Shown here: positions 61,890-64,000 of the stretch, in pieces
Layout: each line of letters opens with the position of its first letter
Numbering within the stretch: the first letter of the stretch is position 1
Source: Podospora pseudocomata
Lineage: Eukaryota; Ascomycota; Sordariomycetes; Sordariales; Podosporaceae
Direction: 5' to 3'
NCBI RefSeq assembly: GCF_035222375.1
Contig: NC_085888.1
Location: forward strand, 2,914,001-2,978,000
DNA length: 64,000 bases
Position numbers and translations under genes: made by a program
Notes under the pieces: generated by a model
What the model was told of the DNA's origin: nothing
The model's database searches: none
The model's input: only the letters and a program-made list of their open reading frames with translations

Positions 61890-62129
61890 TGTCAGATAAC
61901 ACGATGCACTCTTGAGGGTGAATATCATGGGGGTTGCAACAGTGTGATTGTATTGCTTGTCCTTGTGTGTGCTCCTGTTCCTTCAAAGCCTGAGAACCTC
62001 AATTATATCTATACATGGTGACAGCATTGGTGGCAAATGGTACCATGTCCAGCTGAACTGGTTACGTCAGTTTCAGCTTCCATGAGCTCCTATTCAGCTT
62101 GGTTGACCAGAACCCTTTTCTGTCTGACA
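61890..62129 (-). repeat. 5' LTR (right copy), 240 bp
   Basis: Same sequence as 57829-58068 with TGTCAGA/TCTGACA ends. As the upstream LTR of a minus-strand element it should carry the element's promoter. Confidence 0.95.
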
Positions 62130-62134
62130 CTTAC
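62130..62134. repeat. Target-site duplication, right copy (CTTAC)
   Basis: Identical to 57824-57828; marks the right boundary of the insertion. Confidence 0.9.
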
Positions 62135-64000
62135 CTACCGCTTGCCTGCATTATTCTCGGAAAGGGCGCAGATCTCAAGATCAGACAGATCTCGATGGAA
62201 GATGGGGGTCCCCGGCTCCGTGAGGACCACGTCAACACTATCATGAGCAAGAGAGTTTGGTGTTGTAACCCCGTGATCGGAAGAGACTTGAGCTGAGGTG
62301 TCGTAAAAAGAGCCCCAATGAGAATGAACGTCGCGCCGTCACACCGACCAAACTGGGACTGCCGCTGGCGGCCTTGGTCTCGGTCTCATCCCACGTCTAA
62401 GACGCCTCGACGAGATTGTCGAAATACTTCGCATGATCGGGTGTTATCCTCGGAGATGGATAGATAACGGTCCATCTTGAACAGTTTCAGAACGGGTTCC
62501 ATGTGGATGGCGGGGATGAGATCCGCGAGAGACTCCAAAGGGAACAGGCAGGTTGTTGCAGGAGGCTTGCAGTGAGGCGGTATGTACATATTGATATCCC
62601 AGCAATCAGAAAACCGGAATATTCTTTTAAAAATGATTTATTCAAAATAACCATAAGAGCGAATGGAGACGGCAACAACGCATCAGGCCTTCGGTTGGAT
62701 CGTAGCTTCCGCAGCAAGCACGCCTTCCATGCACGACAGCAGCAAGCCCCGCGCGAAGCTGCATCGAGGCAGGAGCATTGCAGCAGCAATACAGGAGGCA
62801 GGAGGAGGCAGGAGGGGTAGCTTTGCGGGAAGGAGGTGTCGAGTTGCATCACTCCCGCTGATAAGCCTTAACGACCCTGCCGTTGACTTGTTGCTCTTGT
62901 TGCTGCCCGTCCCCGCCAGCCATCGTGTACAAATCATCGTGGCCCATTTCTTACTGCCCGCTCACCGACTTTTTTTCTGACTGCAATGCTGCATTTTTTT
63001 TCATGTCTTGCCCCTCCGCTCGGCCAACTCTTCTCCTCCCCGGGCCATTCCTAGCCAAACAATGCTCACTGCCACGGCCATGGCGATATCCAGCTGGCCT
63101 GTCCTCTGCGAGCCATCTCGGATGCCAGCGTGGGGGAATTTGTCATCGCCATCCGGAACACATCCACGGCCAACCGAAGCTTCACGGTTTTGGGTCCGGT
63201 CCTCTGGTCCTCTCGCAGAGGAAGCTAAAGAAACTGCTGACAACAGGAATTGATCGACATCTTGCTTGCAGCATCTTCATCGACGCCGTCTTGCAGCACA
63301 TATGTATACTTGGCGCGCCTACTTCCGTGGTCTGGTCCCGGATGTTTTGAATACACACTGTTTTGTCGGGAGTCCGAACTAAACCTTCTCTTACACCTCA
63401 TTGGTCAACTTCCCACTCTCACGTCGACACACAACGAACCTACGGCCGAGAGACAGCGATAATAGGTATTCGCTTCCACATGGTCTGAAAAACCGTTACG
63501 TACTGGTTCATCAAGATTGGGCACGGTGAGCAGGTTGGAAGTCTCAAATCAATGTCCCAAAACGTCGACACACAGATTGGGCATCGTCTAAAATGGATGA
63601 TGCAATCAACAAGGATTCAACATGCTCTGTTTGTCAAAGTTAACGGCTTGAACTCGGCCGGTCTGATGGGTCGGCCCTTTGTCGGTCATCGGCGTATCAA
63701 GGTGTAGTCAGGATTGGATCTTCTCCCCGCTCCGGTCAGCGTTTCAAACCTCGGTTAGGTCTCCGGCATCCATCCTGGAATCGGAACGGTAACCGACTCC
63801 GTGTTAGGAAGGCTTCTAGAAGAACTCGCCGTCCACACCACGTTTCTGACTTGGATGGGATACTCTTGACACATGAACATGAATAGTAGTTGGCCACGAG
63901 CGCCGAGGCTACCGTTCCTTTTGACCCTGAAACGTTTTCCGCTACCCGCCCGCCACTGAGGAGACTGACTCGATGACAGGGCCACAACGGGCACGAGTTT
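62135..64000. other. Right flank, no gene seen
   Basis: No ORF shows a recognisable motif or coherent splice pattern. Openings at 62503-62820 and 62883-63350 overlap others on both strands. A (GGAGGCA)-like purine-rich stretch lies near 62795-62830. A gene could continue beyond the window edge. Confidence 0.4.

Larger units (their letters stand above)
57829..62129 (-). mobile_element. Ty1/copia LTR retrotransposon, complete ends, defective coding region
   Basis: A 4301-bp element transcribed on the minus strand, bounded by 240-bp LTRs and a CTTAC duplication. Order from 5' (right) to 3' (left): LTR, tRNA-type primer site, gag, UGA, protease, truncated integrase, reverse transcriptase, RNase H, purine tract, LTR. 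Integrase before reverse transcriptase defines the Ty1/copia superfamily (Pseudoviridae). The LTRs appear identical when read side by side, which indicates a recent insertion, yet the integrase core is largely deleted and the frame is broken at several places. It is shorter than typical elements of this class (about 5 kb or more). It probably moved using proteins of a relative elsewhere in the genome. There is no sign of RIP-type C-to-T decay. Confidence 0.95.

Noticed and set aside
57829-62129. Assignment of the element to Ty3/gypsy
   Set aside because: Integrase lies before reverse transcriptase and the RT/RNase H motifs (YVDD, TSTTEAE) are of the Ty1/copia type.

Overview
The window is a piece of a filamentous ascomycete genome (Pezizomycotina, probably a sordariomycete). 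The evidence is short GT-AG introns of about 40-75 nt with CTAAC-like branch sites, ORFs that join cleanly only when those introns are removed, and families typical of these fungi (a large ankyrin protein with CxxxCxCxCH and CDxPxC motifs, an areA GATA-like/DUF1752 regulator, a 14-TM MFS carrier). There are no operons and no recognisable tRNA or rRNA genes.

Left arm (0-32 kb), the gene-bearing part: a Doa4/USP8-type ubiquitin hydrolase with rhodanese domain (840-3957,+); a long-chain acyl-CoA synthetase (4624-6838,-); a six-exon ankyrin protein (8466-11191,-); an unrecognised 561-aa protein (11763-13505,-); an LSB5-like VHS/GAT adaptor (14436-15772,+); a CHY zinc-finger protein (21114-23313,+); an MFS transporter (27266-29065,-); and a TLC-like polytopic membrane protein (30136-32091,+). 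The Doa4-like hydrolase and the LSB5-like adaptor belong to the same general process (ubiquitin-dependent endosomal sorting and endocytosis), but they are separated by three genes and nothing shows co-regulation.

Middle (32-51 kb): about 19 kb without a confident gene. The best candidate inside it is a two-exon small secreted protein on the minus strand (38984-39546). Other minus-strand ORFs at 36.7-38.2 kb may be remnants. The desert ends at the areA-GATA-like/DUF1752 gene (51247-53070,+), which has a long leader almost free of ATGs.

Right arm (53-64 kb): non-coding sequence, an AT-rich decayed repeat (about 56.7-57.5 kb), then a sharply bounded Ty1/copia element on the minus strand (57829-62129) with 240-bp LTRs that I read as identical and a perfect 5-bp target duplication (CTTAC). 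It shows three informative details: a primer-binding site matching the anticodon arm of tRNA-Lys(CUU), suggesting half-tRNA priming; a gag-pol junction made of one in-frame UGA in the leaky UGA-CUA context; and an integrase missing most of its catalytic core. With several frame breaks, it looks recently inserted but unable to move by itself. No clearly undescribed multi-gene system is visible; the retroelement details and the altered active-site box of the ubiquitin hydrolase are the points most worth following up.
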